Part shown: positions 1 through 14,058 of the stretch, in pieces
Layout of the letters: each line of letters begins with the position of its first letter
How positions within the stretch are numbered: the stretch's first letter is position 1
NCBI GenBank assembly: GCA_047495785.1
Contig: JBLDXI010000009.1
Location: 2,790,001-2,854,000, forward strand
Source: Lepidodermella squamata
Lineage: Eukaryota; Gastrotricha
Direction: 5' to 3'
Length of the DNA: 64,000 bases
Made by a program: the position numbers and the translations under genes
Notes under the pieces: generated by a model
Seen by the model: the letters and a program-made list of their open reading frames with translations, nothing else
Databases searched by the model: none
Told to the model about the DNA's origin: nothing

Positions 1-3000
1 CTATGTGTAGAAACGACGAGTCTTAGGCTAGGTCAAGCCGCGTTAAGACATATCCCAGTAAATGTTGGAAATAAGTCGGAATAAGTGAAAAAAATCGCCA
101 GCCATGCACCCTTTTGATTATGTGATTTTGTGCAAGGAGACATATAAATCCATCGTAGAATTTCTCTCCAACGAATTGATGGGCGAGATTCTCATCTACT
201 TTATCACGCTTCTTTTATTCTTTTATCGACGGTAATTCCGATTGAAGAAAGGTCGGGGGAATGTAGTGTCAGAAAGATGTTCTGAACTAGGCGATGTCGG
301 TGTTCATCTTGCTTATTACTCGATATTGCCCACGTACGTCGGGGTTATATGGCAGGGGGTGTCACGTATCTCACACATAGACATAATATCAGTCTATTTT
401 GTCTAAGATCTCGCATAATCTTCTAGCGTATCAAATTTTTTAGACGTCGTAAGTTGAAAGCCTCTGTTATGCCACCTTACCGGAAATCAATTTTCGACCT
501 GATGTGCCCCAAGGCAAATTGCACGAAGTACGTGGGGGGTTTTGACAGAGCTAAACTATCCGTAGGGACTTTTCAGTGCTGCATCCTTTCATCAAAACAT
601 GAGAGAATGAACGTCATCAATACGGAAATCAATGCGGAAAAGTTAGCAATTTTGGGACCGTGCGAAGGACATTTTCGCCTGTTACGCAGCTTTGCTTACT
701 GCGATTCAATACAAAGTATCTCCATGTTGAACACGTTTCTCATGTGCCATATAGGACTCTAGAACGTCCATCAGGTGTCACGTTGCTTGCATAACATTCT
801 TTGAGCTTGTTATACTTTTCTAGGATTGCCGTCGTCGCAGTCGGCGGAGCCACCTTCTACTTAAAAGCCCATCTCATTACGTCCGGCTTGATGTGAAGTG
901 ACTAATAACTATTCTGCAATCAATTTTCGACCTGATGCTGTACCCAGATGTCCCCGGAACTAATTGGGCGAAGTAACGTAGGCGATGTCTGACCGAGCTA
1001 ATCTATTCGCGGCAGCTTTCATCAGCACAGGAGTATGGACGTCTGCTGCTGATAAAAGCGGAGAAGGCCGCGCTACTCTCAGGCGAATGTTACGGAAGGA
1101 TTTGTTCGCTGACAGTTTGCTTTGAATTGCACGCAGTCGATGAAGGAAGTCCGATTTTGAGACGCCTCTGTGCAACATGGATATCACAGCATTTTCTCCA
1201 AGCCTGCATAATATGTTAATTTGCCGCGCTCGTCTCTGTAGAAGGAATGATGGGGATACTATAGTTCTGTCCCTAGCCCTAGGTCAAAAGTGAAAATGAC
1301 CGGCTCGAAACGTACAGCAGACTTCTGTATCTGGAACAGAAAAGCTCTCATAAAGTAAATTTGCATTTCGAATGACAATTAGCATGTTGGAAAAATGATT
1401 CGAGAAAACGCTGTCTTTCGCTGCCGTAAAAAATTGAGTTTTCTGGCCTGCTATTTGTCAGCCGTTGATCGCATGAATATGGGCGATGTCTCGAACAAAA
1501 CAAACGAGAGTCCTCTTTCAAACGGATGAAGGCTCTTGAGCGAATTCCATGAATTGAGCGAAAAATCTTCAATCAATTTATTTCTAATTAATGTCGTTTT
1601 TCGAATTTTCAATTATGCCTCTATCAATTTACGACAGCGGTTTGAGACCCAAAATTGGGTCGCAGGGGCTTTTCTGATGGATCGCTGGGCGCTGGGTGGA
1701 CCGCGGGTCGCATGGGTCGCAATGCGAAAATAGATGTAAAAAAACTAAATGAATGATTAGTAATGAGATAATAGTTAAAAATGACTTGTTATCACTTTTT
1801 CCAGTTCTAAAGAACATGCTTTTTCAACACTGTCAGCTCTGAAACTTATTAACCAGCTAATTCTGAATTTTAAGTTTTCTCTCTATCCAGGCCAGTGTGC
1901 GACTTTCAAAGGGAATGGAGGATGGTATCATCCCCTCAGCTCGGCCAGACCGCAGACGAACATGAACTTTAGCCCACTGTTTAGTCAATTCTATCAGGTT
2001 TTAAAGCGATTTTAGTGCAAAATCGTCAACATTTCCTCGCTTCGCTCGTTATTTGGTTGAAATCACTAGTCATTTTGGGGAATAGAGCTAAAAATTATGT
2101 TCAACCTTAGCAGCTGCAGGATCCATGCTCCAAGCGTATCAAAAATTTGAGATGCCCGTTACTAGTTCCTGCTAAAGAGGCCAAACAGTGTGTAATTAAA
2201 CATATAAAAAAGAAGAAAATTTAAAAAATAAAATAAAAAATGCACCCCCGAAATTGAAAATTTCAAACGCCAGGGTCGCACAATTTTCTTGAAAACCCTT
2301 TTTAGGGTCGGGAAATGCTCAGTCGTGAGAACCGCCGATTTACGATATCAAACTAGGATTTGCTGCGGAATTCACCTCCAGGAAATCATATACAGTTGAT
2401 CAATTTCAAAATATATTCCGAAGTGCATGAAAAAAATTGATTCGACAGTAGGTAAAACGTTTCACACACGCAGTATTTGTGACTGGTTGATATTCTAAAC
2501 AAAAATCTCATTTTCATCGGCTTCCTTTTTATTTGTTTTGTATCGTCAGCAAAATTTTCTTCTCTCGCTGTATCGAATACATGATATTTATAGAATTAGT
2601 CAAATTCAACTTGTCGCTTCTATACCATCGCAGTAAAAGTTTCATCATCAAGATGGCAATATCGGTGTAGTAGCATATAATTGATTCTCGATATATCTAA
2701 CATTTTTCATGTACAACGACGTCTCTCTGTTCCAAAAAGTGCAAGATAATTGGACAATGCAGCTATTATGATGTAGTATTTCTCAAGTAAAAAATGTCAT
2801 TTAATATATTTTCGAGAAAAAATCGCTGGAAAATATCCTGAGTATAGAGGCGCATAATTTCTATGATAAGCTCCACCTTAAGCTTTTTTGCAGGTGTTGC
2901 AGGTCAAATGATTCATCAAATTGCTCATCGCCATCTTCAATAAAAATACCAACAATTGATATTATAATTACATAATATTAGGTATGCAACAAGAAATGTG

Positions 3001-3378
3001 AACTTTTCTTAGCAAAAAAATGACAAGAAAACCACAATAAGGCCACAATAAATTTTCAAACAGATGAGAAGCGAGCGGCTTGTTTTTTTTATAGAAAAAA
3101 TTTCTTCCCTCGCAACTTGAAAAGAACAAATAATCGAACAAATTGCCGCGCATTAGAAAACGCAGCTTGCATCACAAATCCATCTCAATAGCTTTTTTTC
3201 GTATATGTTGCGGTTATATATAACGAGATTTTAACGAGATAGGTAAGTTATTTTTCTTATGGATGACATGATACGTATCAACAAGTAACAACAAGGTAAA
3301 GTCTGATAGGCACGCGGTTTTCTACCGAAACAAAGCCAAAAGTTATTGTTATTTCGTCGTGGGCATTATCTCAGCGTT
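1..3378. other. Intergenic, no supported gene
   Basis: No open frame here shows a recognisable domain or convincing splice structure. The segments around 480-760 and 905-1200 look like a diverged duplicate of each other: both contain a TCAATTTTCGACCTGATG-type core followed by loosely similar sequence. The stretch just before 3378 is presumably the 3' flank of the minus-strand smoothelin-like gene. Confidence 0.5.
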
Positions 3379-6300
3379 TTATTTAACGCTCAAATTTTCA
3401 AACTCGGCCTTGAACGGATTGCTTGGCGAGTCGTCGTCTGCGGCTGACAATGGCATGGGTGATAGCTTGCTCGGGCTTCCGCCGCCGCTCGACACCGACT
3501 CGACGCCGGACGTTGTCGAGCCAGAAGTGGACGCTGCCGATGTGTCACCGGACGATTTTCGCGGCGGCAGCAGGGTCGGTTGTTTGTCGTGCAGTTTACG
3601 GTACATGGTTTGAACGTAAGTGAAGACGCACTTCCAATCCGGCTGTTTCATGCGCACCATGTCCTCGACTTCGAGCAGTTGCGGCACGTCGCCTAGCTTT
3701 TCGGCAAGATCAAACGCCAGCTTGAAGTTGGCTTTCCGGCGCTTCGGGTCCAGCCGGCCGAAATCGAAGGCATTCGGAAAGTAATGGTGTACGATAGCGC
3801 AAAATGCCATGCCATCAGACCAGGACGACGAAAAATTTGTCACACTAACATTCTGAAAAAAAATGAAAAATCAGCAAAAATTTAGAAAAAAATAGAAAAA
3901 TCCACCTTAAATATTAAGGATCGAATTTTTCGTTCAACATTAGATTAATCGATTTAATTTGAAAAAAGTAATTTCAGTAAAAAAAACATAATATAGTAAG
4001 AAACTTTAGGCCTTGAAAATTCAGCTGAAATTACCCAAGGTTCCTGCGCTAATTTTTCCCGATTTTTTTTGGACTTCGTCTTTTCCTTTCTTGATCGGTA
4101 ATGATGGACCCTATAACCCTGGGTTTGTTTATGCTACTCGCTACTCTCCGGTATGTTACATTTTTACTGAAGGTTTCCAAGGTTCCCAAGGTTTCCAAGG
4201 TTCCCAAGGTTTCCAAGGTTCCCAAGGTTTCCAAGGTTCCCAAGGTTTCCCTATCAAGGTTCGACTATCAAAAAACTAAGTGATTTCCAAAATCGATACT
4301 AGAAATCGATATAGCTTCGCAAACTGACGCAACACGTTGAAATTTATAATTTGAAGAAAAACTAGAAACTCGAAAAGACATTGGAGATATTCGGCCCTAA
4401 ATTTAGGGTGTCCATTTGGCGCACCCAAATTTTGATAATTTTGAAATTTCGGGGCGAAATTTAAAAAGATCAGCAACCTTAAAAAATTAGTTTTTTTGAA
4501 ATTTACCTCGTAACCTTCGGTTACTTGCTGGCACCATTTTAGGAGAGCATCCTTGATGCTAGAGGCGCTTCGTTGCGCTTGAGCGGTCGTCGACTCGGAG
4601 GCGCCGCTCGGCGAGCGGCCTGGCGCCGTTCTCATCGGACTGGCACCTAATGCGGGCTTTGCTGGCGACGAAATTGAGCCGGCTAAAAGAAATAAAGAAA
4701 CGCTGTTACAGTTCTACCACTCTAACTTTAAACAACCACTTCAACATCTTAAGCGCGAAATTTTGCGAAAAGGGGATTTTTTTGCCTACATAAAACTCCG
4801 ATGGAATGAATGATACAATAATTCCAGTGTGTATATATATCAAGAGCAAGCAAAAATTTTAAAATAAAGGCTAAATTTTGATGTTAGTATTTTGTGAAAA
4901 ATGTCTACGGCGAGCATATAAAAGTAAGCGAGCAGAAAAAATTTGGGTAAAAGAAGCACGCAACTATTAGTGATTATTAATATATAATAATAATAGGTGA
5001 GGTAGAAACAAACGAACATATCGCACTGCTGCAACAACGCAGGCCCAACGAGCTGCACAAGCAACTTGATTTGCGCCGCGCCGGAACCGGCGAGTGGCTG
5101 TTGCTAGAGTAACCGCTCGACGCATCCACATTGTCCGCGTTATGTGGCGTGTAACTGTTCGCCCGAGCCAATTGGTGATGCTGCTGCTGCTGTGACTGAT
5201 GGACGGCAGGCAGTGACAACAACGGCGATCCTGCGCTGTTATTACTCGAAATATTGCCAGCGGCCCATGAAGCGTGACGCGCAGTGACGCGTGACGAATA
5301 CGTTATAAACTCCTCAGGGTAATCTTCGTCGAAGTCAGCCTTTTGAGGCGCGATGGGTATGGCAGTGGGGGCTGGGGGTGGGGCTTGGCGGCGAGTTGGA
5401 CCCCCGCCAAAACTATGAATACTTCTAGCTTCGCGCTCTTCGTCGTCGTCGTCCGGTGAATTGAGCGTGAATTTCGCGCGGTAAAAGTCGAACGGCCTAG
5501 CGCCGTCGCGAATAACGAGTAGCGAAGACATAGGCCCGGCTGTAATAGGCGGTGGTCCGTCGTCTTCGTCGAACCCGGTTGTTCCAGCGTACGAAAAATG
5601 CCTTCTAGGCGCTTGGTGGTTCGTAATAACTGGGGCAGGGGTTACATTATTTGGCGAATGTTGCGAATTAGAAGACGAAACTGACGAAGATGGCGAGTGG
5701 CTTGAGTTGTTCGACGAGGTAGAGCCATTAGCGGCGTTTACCGTCAAAATCGACGGCGACGAAGTTTGATGGTGGACAAAATGATGGCCGTTTGCTATAC
5801 TTAAATGGCCGTTTCTCGAAGTTCCGTTCCGATAAGTCGGCGAGGTAGCTCCATTAATAATTGTTCCGTTATTCGTTGTAATTGTCGACGTTTTACTGGC
5901 AGTTGTTAAACTCGACGAGGTGTAGCTGAACAGCTTGTTGCTCGTTGTTGAGGTGGTGGTGTTATTGGGCAAATTAATATTAGTCTTGTTTGAACTTGTT
6001 GAAGTTGACATTGACGAGGAGGACATGATCATATTAACAGAAGTAGGCGGAGTAGGTCGCGTTAAAAGCTCGTAAACTAGACGATAAATTTTTACGAAAA
6101 AAAGTATTTTACAAGGCACATTCAACAAGCAATATATTTTTTCTTAATTTTACAAAAATTAAAAATGGTGATAAAATTGTTTAGATAAATAAATAAAAGC
6201 CATTCCGTTGTTAAGAAGTAACTAATCATTTTAAAAAGGGGTAAAAAAAATAACGAAAAAAAAACCACAAACCAAACCAGGGTTCGGTAATTTTTTTCAC

Positions 6301-7196
6301 AAGATCACCTTAAGATGAAAATCGCGTGACATGCCCACCCATGCATAGCATTGAAAACCAACACGCTAATACTCAGGCGATATTTTTTCCTATATAATAT
6401 ATAATGATGGTGGCGCTGATTCAAAATAAACGCTTCATAAATAAAAGATGCACTCTAAACAGTAGCGCAAGGCAATCTATACAGCAGCTAATAGAAATCT
6501 CATATAAAATTATTGTCATCACAAGTCTACAGCTATATTAATGACTATAAAACAGCTTGGTTTATAAAATAAACCCTCAAAATTTTTGGCATGCTTATAG
6601 TGCTGGAGTTATATTCCCGCGTTTTGACCGGGGGCAATAAAAACAAAAACAATTAATTGCACGGTGTGCGAAACGCAGGTGAAAAATGCATAATAATTGG
6701 ATTATTATATAACAACAACAATTGCGAGCTTTCTTAGCGCGGGTTGCAAATTAGGACCACAATAAAAATAGTAATTATCTTCTTTTTTATTCGCACGCGC
6801 GCAACAGTACAATTTTAGAATTTCGTTATTTTTTTAAGCTGGATTTGGACTTATTTTTCCAAAATTTCAGAAACCTACCTGTTGATACGGCTGTAGGACG
6901 GGTTGGCGTTTTCTTCAGAGGCAGTTGGCCGCCTAAAAACGTAAAATACGAACAGTTTTAAAGGCTGAATGCAGATTTTTTTTCATTTATAACGAGGCAT
7001 ATTTTGTCGCTATTTTTCGCGCATCACCACACCTGGCGAGCGCATTGAAAGTTGGCTCTTATTTACGAGCTGAGATACTACTACTCATGTGAATAAAATT
7101 TTTATTGTCGCATTTTATTATTGTGTTACCTGTTGTATCACTGCTGTTATCAGTTGTTGACTGTTGTGACGGCGCCTCAGCGGTAGTAGTAGCCAT
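3379..7196 (-). CDS. Smoothelin-like protein with C-terminal calponin-homology domain
   Basis: Five coding exons are supported on the minus strand: 7196-7130, 6932-6879, 6076 to about 5050, 4682-4507 and 3852-3379. Phases agree at the junctions I could resolve (1, 1, then 1 into the 4682 exon, then 0). The protein begins MATTTAEAPSQQ, continues as a long low-complexity Ser/Thr/Asn/Pro-rich region, and ends with one CH domain. That domain opens at SIKDALLKWCQQVTEGYE and has the core NFSSSWSDGMAFCAIVHHYF, then PDWKCVFTYVQTMYRKL. The PD(W)KCVFTYVQ block and the single C-terminal CH domain are typical of smoothelin and smoothelin-like cytoskeletal proteins, which associate with actin filaments. 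The donor of the third exon near 5050-5100 is unresolved. Cytospin-type CH proteins are the main alternative. Confidence 0.8.
4170..4250. repeat. 18-bp tandem repeat in smoothelin-like intron
   Basis: The unit AAGGTTTCCAAGGTTCCC is repeated about 4.5 times with no visible divergence. It lies in the intron between the last two coding exons of the smoothelin-like gene. Each 18-bp unit is itself two 9-bp half-units, AAGGTTTCC and AAGGTTCCC. Confidence 0.95.
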
Positions 7197-10100
7197 GTTT
7201 TTTGTGTATTATAAGGTGTTTTTTATCGCGACCGAAAAATGGCCCTTGTCGTGTCTGAAGATGCGCAGCGGCAAAAATTGGCAGTTGTGTTGTTTTGAGC
7301 AGCCGTTTTTCACGACAATATAAATTGAGGCGGCTCGTATTGCTGCGAAATGGCCAGCTTTTATCCGAGAATAACAATAATATCAAATTACTATATTCTA
7401 TATAAATTCAGATATAAAATTCAGTGACGCTGAAAAAATTAGCCAAATCAAGTGCAAGAAAAATGTGGTCAGTTATAAATTCCACCTCGTCTGCGGTTCC
7501 AGATTGGCGACGCCTAGTGTAAATAATTATTCAAAAAAATAATACGCAAGAAGACCTAGGAAATGTTGAGGGCTTATTATTGTTATGTGTAGCCGCCGAG
7601 TCTAGGGGGAAGTAGGAGCAGGGAAGGCGAGTCCAGGAAGACTCGGACGCTGAAATGATAAGCAAACAGCCGACGCAAGTATAAACAACAAAGGTGCGCG
7701 GCTGAGCAGGATGTGCGCATCACGTAAAAGAGACAAATATCAACGGCAAATACGACGCGCGGCAAAGAAAGGGCAGCAAAACATCAGGGCTCGGCTCGCT
7801 CAGAAAGGATTATTATTATGATTATTATTCTGACAGGTTCCATCGATACACACAACAAGCTGCAGCGTGAGGTGGAGATGATGCGCACACGTGCCGGCTC
7901 ATCGTTACTAAATTACGCGAGTGCGCACGGTCAAATTATTGTGTATTACAGAGTCATATATCCCCTCCTACTTTTGGCACCATTGACGTCCCTACTTGAC
8001 AAATAACAGACTGCCATTAATGGATATTCAACGTGAAAACTAGCCTTTACGTCAACCCTTTCAAGGCTGCAATCATCTGTCAGCTATATCTCGAGAAAAT
8101 CTGACAGCGACGCGGCTTTGTTTACCGCGCGCAGTAAAGCCGCCTTATTTTTTTAAAAGCAAAGGGATGATAATTTGTTTTCGCGGGCTAAATATGTTAA
8201 AATCCCGTTTTTTGATATAAGAGATTGCTTTTAAGCACGTATCACTATCACATGCCGCGATTTTAATACAACACCCGGCCTTTCATGAGAAATATAATAG
8301 CCACAGGTGATGATGATGATGATGATCACCTTTTTGCGGCGTGAGTTCATCTCCTATATAGAAGAAAAAAGGCACCTCTCAACAACAAACAAAACACTCA
8401 TTTCACGCATGACTTGACTTTATAGGTAAGAAGTGGGCGGCGATGGGGTGAATGTAGTGCTAAACGGCCTGGGGTGAAAAAGTCAACTATCGGCTATGTA
8501 TAAGAAAAAAAAACAGTGCGAAAAATATCGAATAGCCGGCAGAATTTTTTTCAGCCGCAAACTAGACGGGAGTGGCAAAATTTGATACTGTATATAAGAC
8601 GACGGGATGTAATAAATTACACGCAAGTGGCTACGCTTGGATGAACACACACTTATACATTCAGCTATTTGCGGTTGTACTTGGGGTGGAAGTAATAAAT
8701 GAAAGAAAAAAAATGAAAAATATTATTACTAAGCCTGTCCTAGGTGCAGGATAAGGGGAGGAATTAATTTTTAACAGCTCGAAAGAGGGAAATCGATATC
8801 GATAATGAAATCAGAGGAGTGGCCAGCAAAATTGCGTCCAAAAAATTTTTGATGCGGCACGAGCGCGCATCGACTAAGAAAAAAATTGAGGCGCGTTTTA
8901 CTACAATGGTGTAAACCACAGAGCAGTTGATAGAGAATGAGAATATAGGCCAAGTGACACACGCATCTATCGAGGGCAAATCAATCGCAATAAAATTCTA
9001 CAATAGAAAGCGCGTGTAAAATTACGAGGAAATAAAAACAATATGCTTCGATTGCTAGAGTATAAGCCGCACCGAGATAAGATGATGCTATCGATACTAA
9101 TGTAAAAATCCGGCGCACCGCGGGCAAATAGATAACTGTGTAAAAAGTAATGCGAACAACAAATGACGCGCGGTAAAAAAATGATGATCCACGGGTGCAT
9201 TTGTTCGCCGGGAGGTTATAGGTAGATCGTTTTTTATTACCTAGCCATTTAGTAGCCGATTTAGTTGCCGCTACATCGGTGTTATTTATACAAAAAGGAT
9301 AATCATTAAAAACATGAAAAATTCCCAAAATGGTAAAAAATACGACCGGCAACTAGGGGCGTTTCAGAGAGTAAAGCAACGCAGCGGCTACTCTATCGCC
9401 ACTTTTTGCTATAAACCATCTCTCTTGATCGGACTATTGCATTACGTTATTTAGGGTGCGTAATATTATTATTATTGTAGTCGGCATCACAAAAGGCTTT
9501 GCCGACGGTTCAAATGCGCAAACGCTGCTAACAGCCGCATTGTAGCCGCTTCGCCTTGTCTAATAAATATATTTTTTATATAATAATAGTACTAATAATA
9601 ATGAACGCCGACACGCATGTCTCTTCGAATATTTGATAGAGAATCTCTTGATCCTCGAGCATCACTCTTGCAATATATTCCTCAGGCGAATCGCTACAAG
9701 AGAAAATTATAATAATACATATGAGAGATAGAATTTAAGTGGGGTGGCTCTCGGCTTTCCTCGGCCAATAATTTTTGGCTCAACCTATGTTGACTTATAG
9801 AATTACTCGCCGCAAAAGTTGTTTTTTCCTACTTTGGGCTATTATTTTCCGAAACGAAAATGTTATTTTTTACACACCACATCCGGCTTTAGATAAGATA
9901 ACACGAAAAAAAAATGGCAGTCGATCGAAGATTATTCTACTACATATGTAAAAAATGCGGGGTTGAGACAATTTCCCACAGGGAAACAATCCGAGCGTCA
10001 TAAAAAAACACACATAACGGACACGCAAAAATCTTCAGCAGTGTTTAATAATTTTCAATTATCGCCGAATTTATTAAATTTTTTAAGAATCGAGGTGCTC

Positions 10101-13051
10101 TTGCCCTGAATTTTAGTCAACTTCGTTTTCACTAAGCGAGATGAGAAGCAAAAATATCGGAGAAATATATTACAAGCGGACGGAAAATATTGTGTACGAA
10201 AATTCGAGTGGTCATATCCGCAGAAAAATCCGCTGAATACATTAAGCCGCGCGCTCGGATATCGATAATAATGAATAACAATAAAAATTTGGCGTGTACA
10301 GAAAATTGAAAAACACGACGTCAAATTTCTTTTTACTCGGATTGAGAGTCCGATGAAATTTGCGGCCCATATATACTGCACTAAAAGTCAACAAAAATAC
10401 GAAAATATATGTCGTGTAAAAACTTTTCGCAGGGCGTAAATAGCGATTTTGTGTTCCAAGCGTTATTTTCCGGCATAAACAGATAGAAATTACCACTTCT
10501 TATAACTAAGTTGTTGTTGTTGGAGTTAGTTACAAATTACCGCTATAATAGACATCAAACAAAAATATATAAAAAGATTAATAAATAACTATTTATATAT
10601 GCCCTGCGTATGATTACGAGAGTAAACAAAAATTGATAAAAAATATCGGCCTCGAAAAACTGATAATAGGTATAAAGCCAGAAAGTGGCCGGTTTTAGGC
10701 ATCAACAAACAACAAACAAAAAGCAGAGAGTATAACGTTGGGCCATCGCCGTTTCGCCTCGTTAAAATTGCATGACGGCGCGCTATTCTCGGAACCAGGT
10801 AGTTGTAATAATAATAATAACAATAAAAAGGTAGCCGAGTTTTATTTATTCATGGCGGTTTTTTCGCGCGCGGATACACAAAGGGTGAGACAAAAATTTG
10901 CGCTGGAATATATTGGACACACGGCGAGAGTCGATGAAACATTATGATGTCGCGTGGTTTTAAGGTTCGAGGTAATTCGCGTGTACTAGAATCTAAAACG
11001 AAACATGGTCGATTTACGGCATGAGCGTGTGAGTACGCATTAAGCCGACAATGGAAGACTTTCTAGGTTGTTTGTAAATTGTGTTCTAAAGTGAGAGATG
11101 CGGTACATGAGAAAAGCTAGATTTTCGCGAGAACAAGATTATCAAGTTCGCTCTAAGTAAATTTACAACGGCGCGGACGAGCACCATTAACTTTTCAGCT
11201 CGTTGTAAATGCTGGCGTCATCGTCGTCTATACTCTAACCGCCGGAGATTGTCTCTCGCTTCGAAGTAGTAATTTAATTATAGTAAAGACAACAACCTAT
11301 CTATATACGTCGCGTTATAAATCAAACCGGCTCGTGTATTTCGGTCATTATTGAAAATTATTGTCTGTTGCAGTCACCCTGGGACCGCGCCGCGGCCTGT
11401 AATAAAATGATAGCGGCGTGATCAAATCATCAACTATGAAAATTCATTTGGCCAGCAGCTACTACTACTGCCCTGGTTTTACTAATGCCGCATGGACTAT
11501 AAATGTTATACGCTATATTTGTGCGTGCCTGAAGTTGTGATGATATTTCGCGCGCGAGCGGAAGGTCACAGCCGAGTTCAAATAGCCATGTCGCAATTAA
11601 CGTCAGGAAACGCGCTTCTGGTGATCTAACAGCTATTGAGCTAAATTACCGCTATCGGACGGGTTTTTTTTATGGACCCACAGATAGATAAGGTGTAACT
11701 ATTTTTTTATCGAAAAGCACGAGGGTGTGAAGTGAGTTTATGCAAATAAAATTCTTGTGGCCTATCGAAAAATTAGCCAAGATGTTGCGGGCGAAAAATT
11801 CTGTGAGATGAAATGAAATGAGCGAGCTCGGCGAACGATAAATGCATTATTTATTATTACAATCGATATGAACATGTCTTGATTGCCAGGAAATTCATGT
11901 TCCACATCTTGCTCGTCCCGATGTTTGTGTTATGATGGTTTCTAGCCGGCAGAAGCTGAGGCAAGATGAATGATATGAACGGTTTATCTAGGCCTGTCTT
12001 GATGGCCAGTGTGTTTACCTTTGAAGAAATCTAGGCCGTGGCGCTGATCGAAAATATATACCCGCTCGCAGTTACAAACAAACACGCTGTATTATTATTA
12101 TTTTACTCGCTGGCAATAAGAGTTGAATATTAGCCATAAGCCAAATATAGTTTTACCTCTATCGTTTATACGCAGGTATGGCGAGGGGCGTTCGCGTATA
12201 TTTTCGCGCGATTGTTGTTAGGAGTGAGAAAATACGCGACAAATGAAACGTGCACGGCGCCATATAGCCTCCTTAATGCGTTGGCGGGTAATTAAGCTGC
12301 ATGCCAAGGCATATAAACAACTTGTCGAAAATCCTGCGCTATTTCCGCACTGCAATATCTGCACATTACATGTTAGCGAACGCTATCTCCTGCAGGCACC
12401 CTGATCTGATACTTGACAGATTAGAAAGCAACAAATTAAACTGCGGCTGGTAAATATTTTCACGCTGCGAAATACGTGCTTTGAGTCACCCTATTACTAG
12501 CAAACAAATTTTTGAGAAAACGAAAACAAACGCGTTAATAATGCTCAACTCACTCCTTTAAAATTCGTAAACACGATATTAGCATCAAGTCCTTGAGAAT
12601 AAACCCTTTTGGTGTTACAAAATGCTTGTCGGCCAATTTATTGCTTGGCACTCGGTGATGAATTCTTCCAACTTTATTTCTTTTTATAAAAAATGATCAG
12701 CTCTCATAGCACATTTTACAGCTTCTAGAGTAGATTCTTAAGGTTTCAATACAACATTTGTTCAATATTTTACAGGCAATTTTCATACGAGAAAAAAATC
12801 ACGGAATTCTTAACAACGACAAGTAACAACAAATTATCATAGTCGAAACAAATAAGACGCTTTTAAGGAAGTTTCACATTTTATTATAAATAGCTCATCA
12901 AAAAATAGAATGGGTACTTATAAATAAATTCGGTAATACCACTTTACAAAGGAGAGTAAAAACGCCAGCACAAAATTTTGTTGTTGTAAACGTTTTATTT
13001 AATCATTTTTTTCAAATTTACAATAAATAAATTGAACAATTGTGTAGCACG
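7197..13051. other. 5.9-kb gene-poor AT-rich region
   Basis: This is the region upstream of the smoothelin-like gene and downstream of the RING-finger gene, both on minus. I see no exon with domain similarity. It contains short runs of ATT/TAA trinucleotides (for example near 9465, 9590 and 10810), a GAT microsatellite at 8308 and scattered CGCG dinucleotides. It probably holds the promoter, 5' UTR and regulatory DNA of the smoothelin-like gene, but I cannot point to a site. Confidence 0.5.
8308..8326. repeat. (GAT)6 microsatellite
   Basis: Six uninterrupted GAT units lie in the intergenic region upstream of the smoothelin-like gene. Confidence 0.9.
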
Positions 13052-13713
13052 TTATAGCAACAGCATATACAGTATGATAAGGACCGTGATAATCAGGAAT
13101 AAATTGCCTAGATAATTGTCATGCTCCATTTGCTGATTGCCTGGGCCAGTGTTAAGGTTGAAAAATGTGCCGAAAAACGGGAACGCTCCAATGCCGAACG
13201 ACACGTGAAACCCGCCCGGGTTAACGCCGCCGGCCTGCGCGAAGTCACCGAAGCCGAAACCGCCAAACGGGTTGAACGCGCCGGTGGGTTCAGGCTCGGT
13301 GCGACGAGCCTGCGGTCGAGGTGGGATAGGTTTCGTGCGCGGATCGACGTTGTCTGAGCCGCCGCGGCCATAAAGTGGGACGCACTTGTCTCGGTCAATA
13401 GCGGCTTTGCATACTGGGCAGGTTTTACGATCTGGCCGGGTTTCCAACCATTGATGAATGCAAGGCCAGCTGTTCAATTTTATAAAAAAAATGTTAAAAA
13501 CAGGGAATTGAGATGAAAAATTAAAATTAAAATTCCTCCTTAAAATAGCAATTCAACATACCAAAAAAGATGGCCGCACATGCTCACCACCGGGTCCTTC
13601 GGAGATTCCAGGCAAATATTGCATTCGAACATGTTGTTGCTACCCGAGGCCGAGTCGCCGGCATTATCACTGCCGCCCTCGTTCGGCCTTCTGTTTGCCG
13701 TTTCCGCCGACAT
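13052..13713 (-). CDS. RNF5/RNF185-type ER-membrane E3 ubiquitin ligase
   Basis: Two exons, 13713-13562 and 13469-13052, join in phase 2 to give 189 residues, close to vertebrate RNF185 and RNF5. A C3HC4 RING lies at residues 31-71: C31, C34, C46, H48, C51, C54, C68 and C71, with the junction reading MCGHLFCWPCIHQW. A Gly/Phe/Pro-rich linker follows. The C-terminus is a hydrophobic anchor, [19 protein letters not shown]. This family ubiquitinates misfolded membrane proteins during ER-associated degradation. The start ATG opens the RING exon directly. RNF5 and RNF185 are not separable here because one ancestral gene is expected in most invertebrates. Confidence 0.93.
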
Positions 13714-14058
13714 AAGCAAATAACAAACCTAAAAAAATCAAATAAATGAAATTTTAACAACAATTTCTTTTTTTTTTCATTATCATCGACTCTTTCCACG
13801 AAAGAAAAATCATTCAAAATAATGGCGGTAGCACTGTTACAATATAAGCCTTGATTAGTATAGACTCAATCGCGTCAAAGAGATACATGCAATAAAATTA
13901 CCACATCGACCATCAGAAATTTCTTCGATCGTTCCCATAAAAGTTAATCGCAGAAATTCGTTATGGAATATTATATCAATATCACCGATTTTACACAATT
14001 GATTAATTTATAGGTATATAAGTACTGAAAAAAATATTGATCAAGGTGGCAGTTTATT
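13714..14058. other. Short intergenic gap between RING ligase and VPS45
   Basis: About 345 bp, AT-rich. It must hold the 5' region of the RING-ligase gene and the 3' end of VPS45. No distinct element was recognised. Confidence 0.5.

Noticed and set aside
454-762. 102-codon plus-strand open frame with several Cys residues
   Set aside because: It starts at a non-ATG codon, shows no recognisable motif, and part of it recurs at 905 without an open frame.
4170-4250. CRISPR-like array
   Set aside because: The units are contiguous 18-bp repeats without spacers, in an intron of a eukaryotic gene.
8764-9352. Overlapping minus-strand open frames of 60-120 codons
   Set aside because: No domain, biased toward Phe/Ile/Leu from AT-rich DNA, and no splice partners. 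Treated as chance frames.
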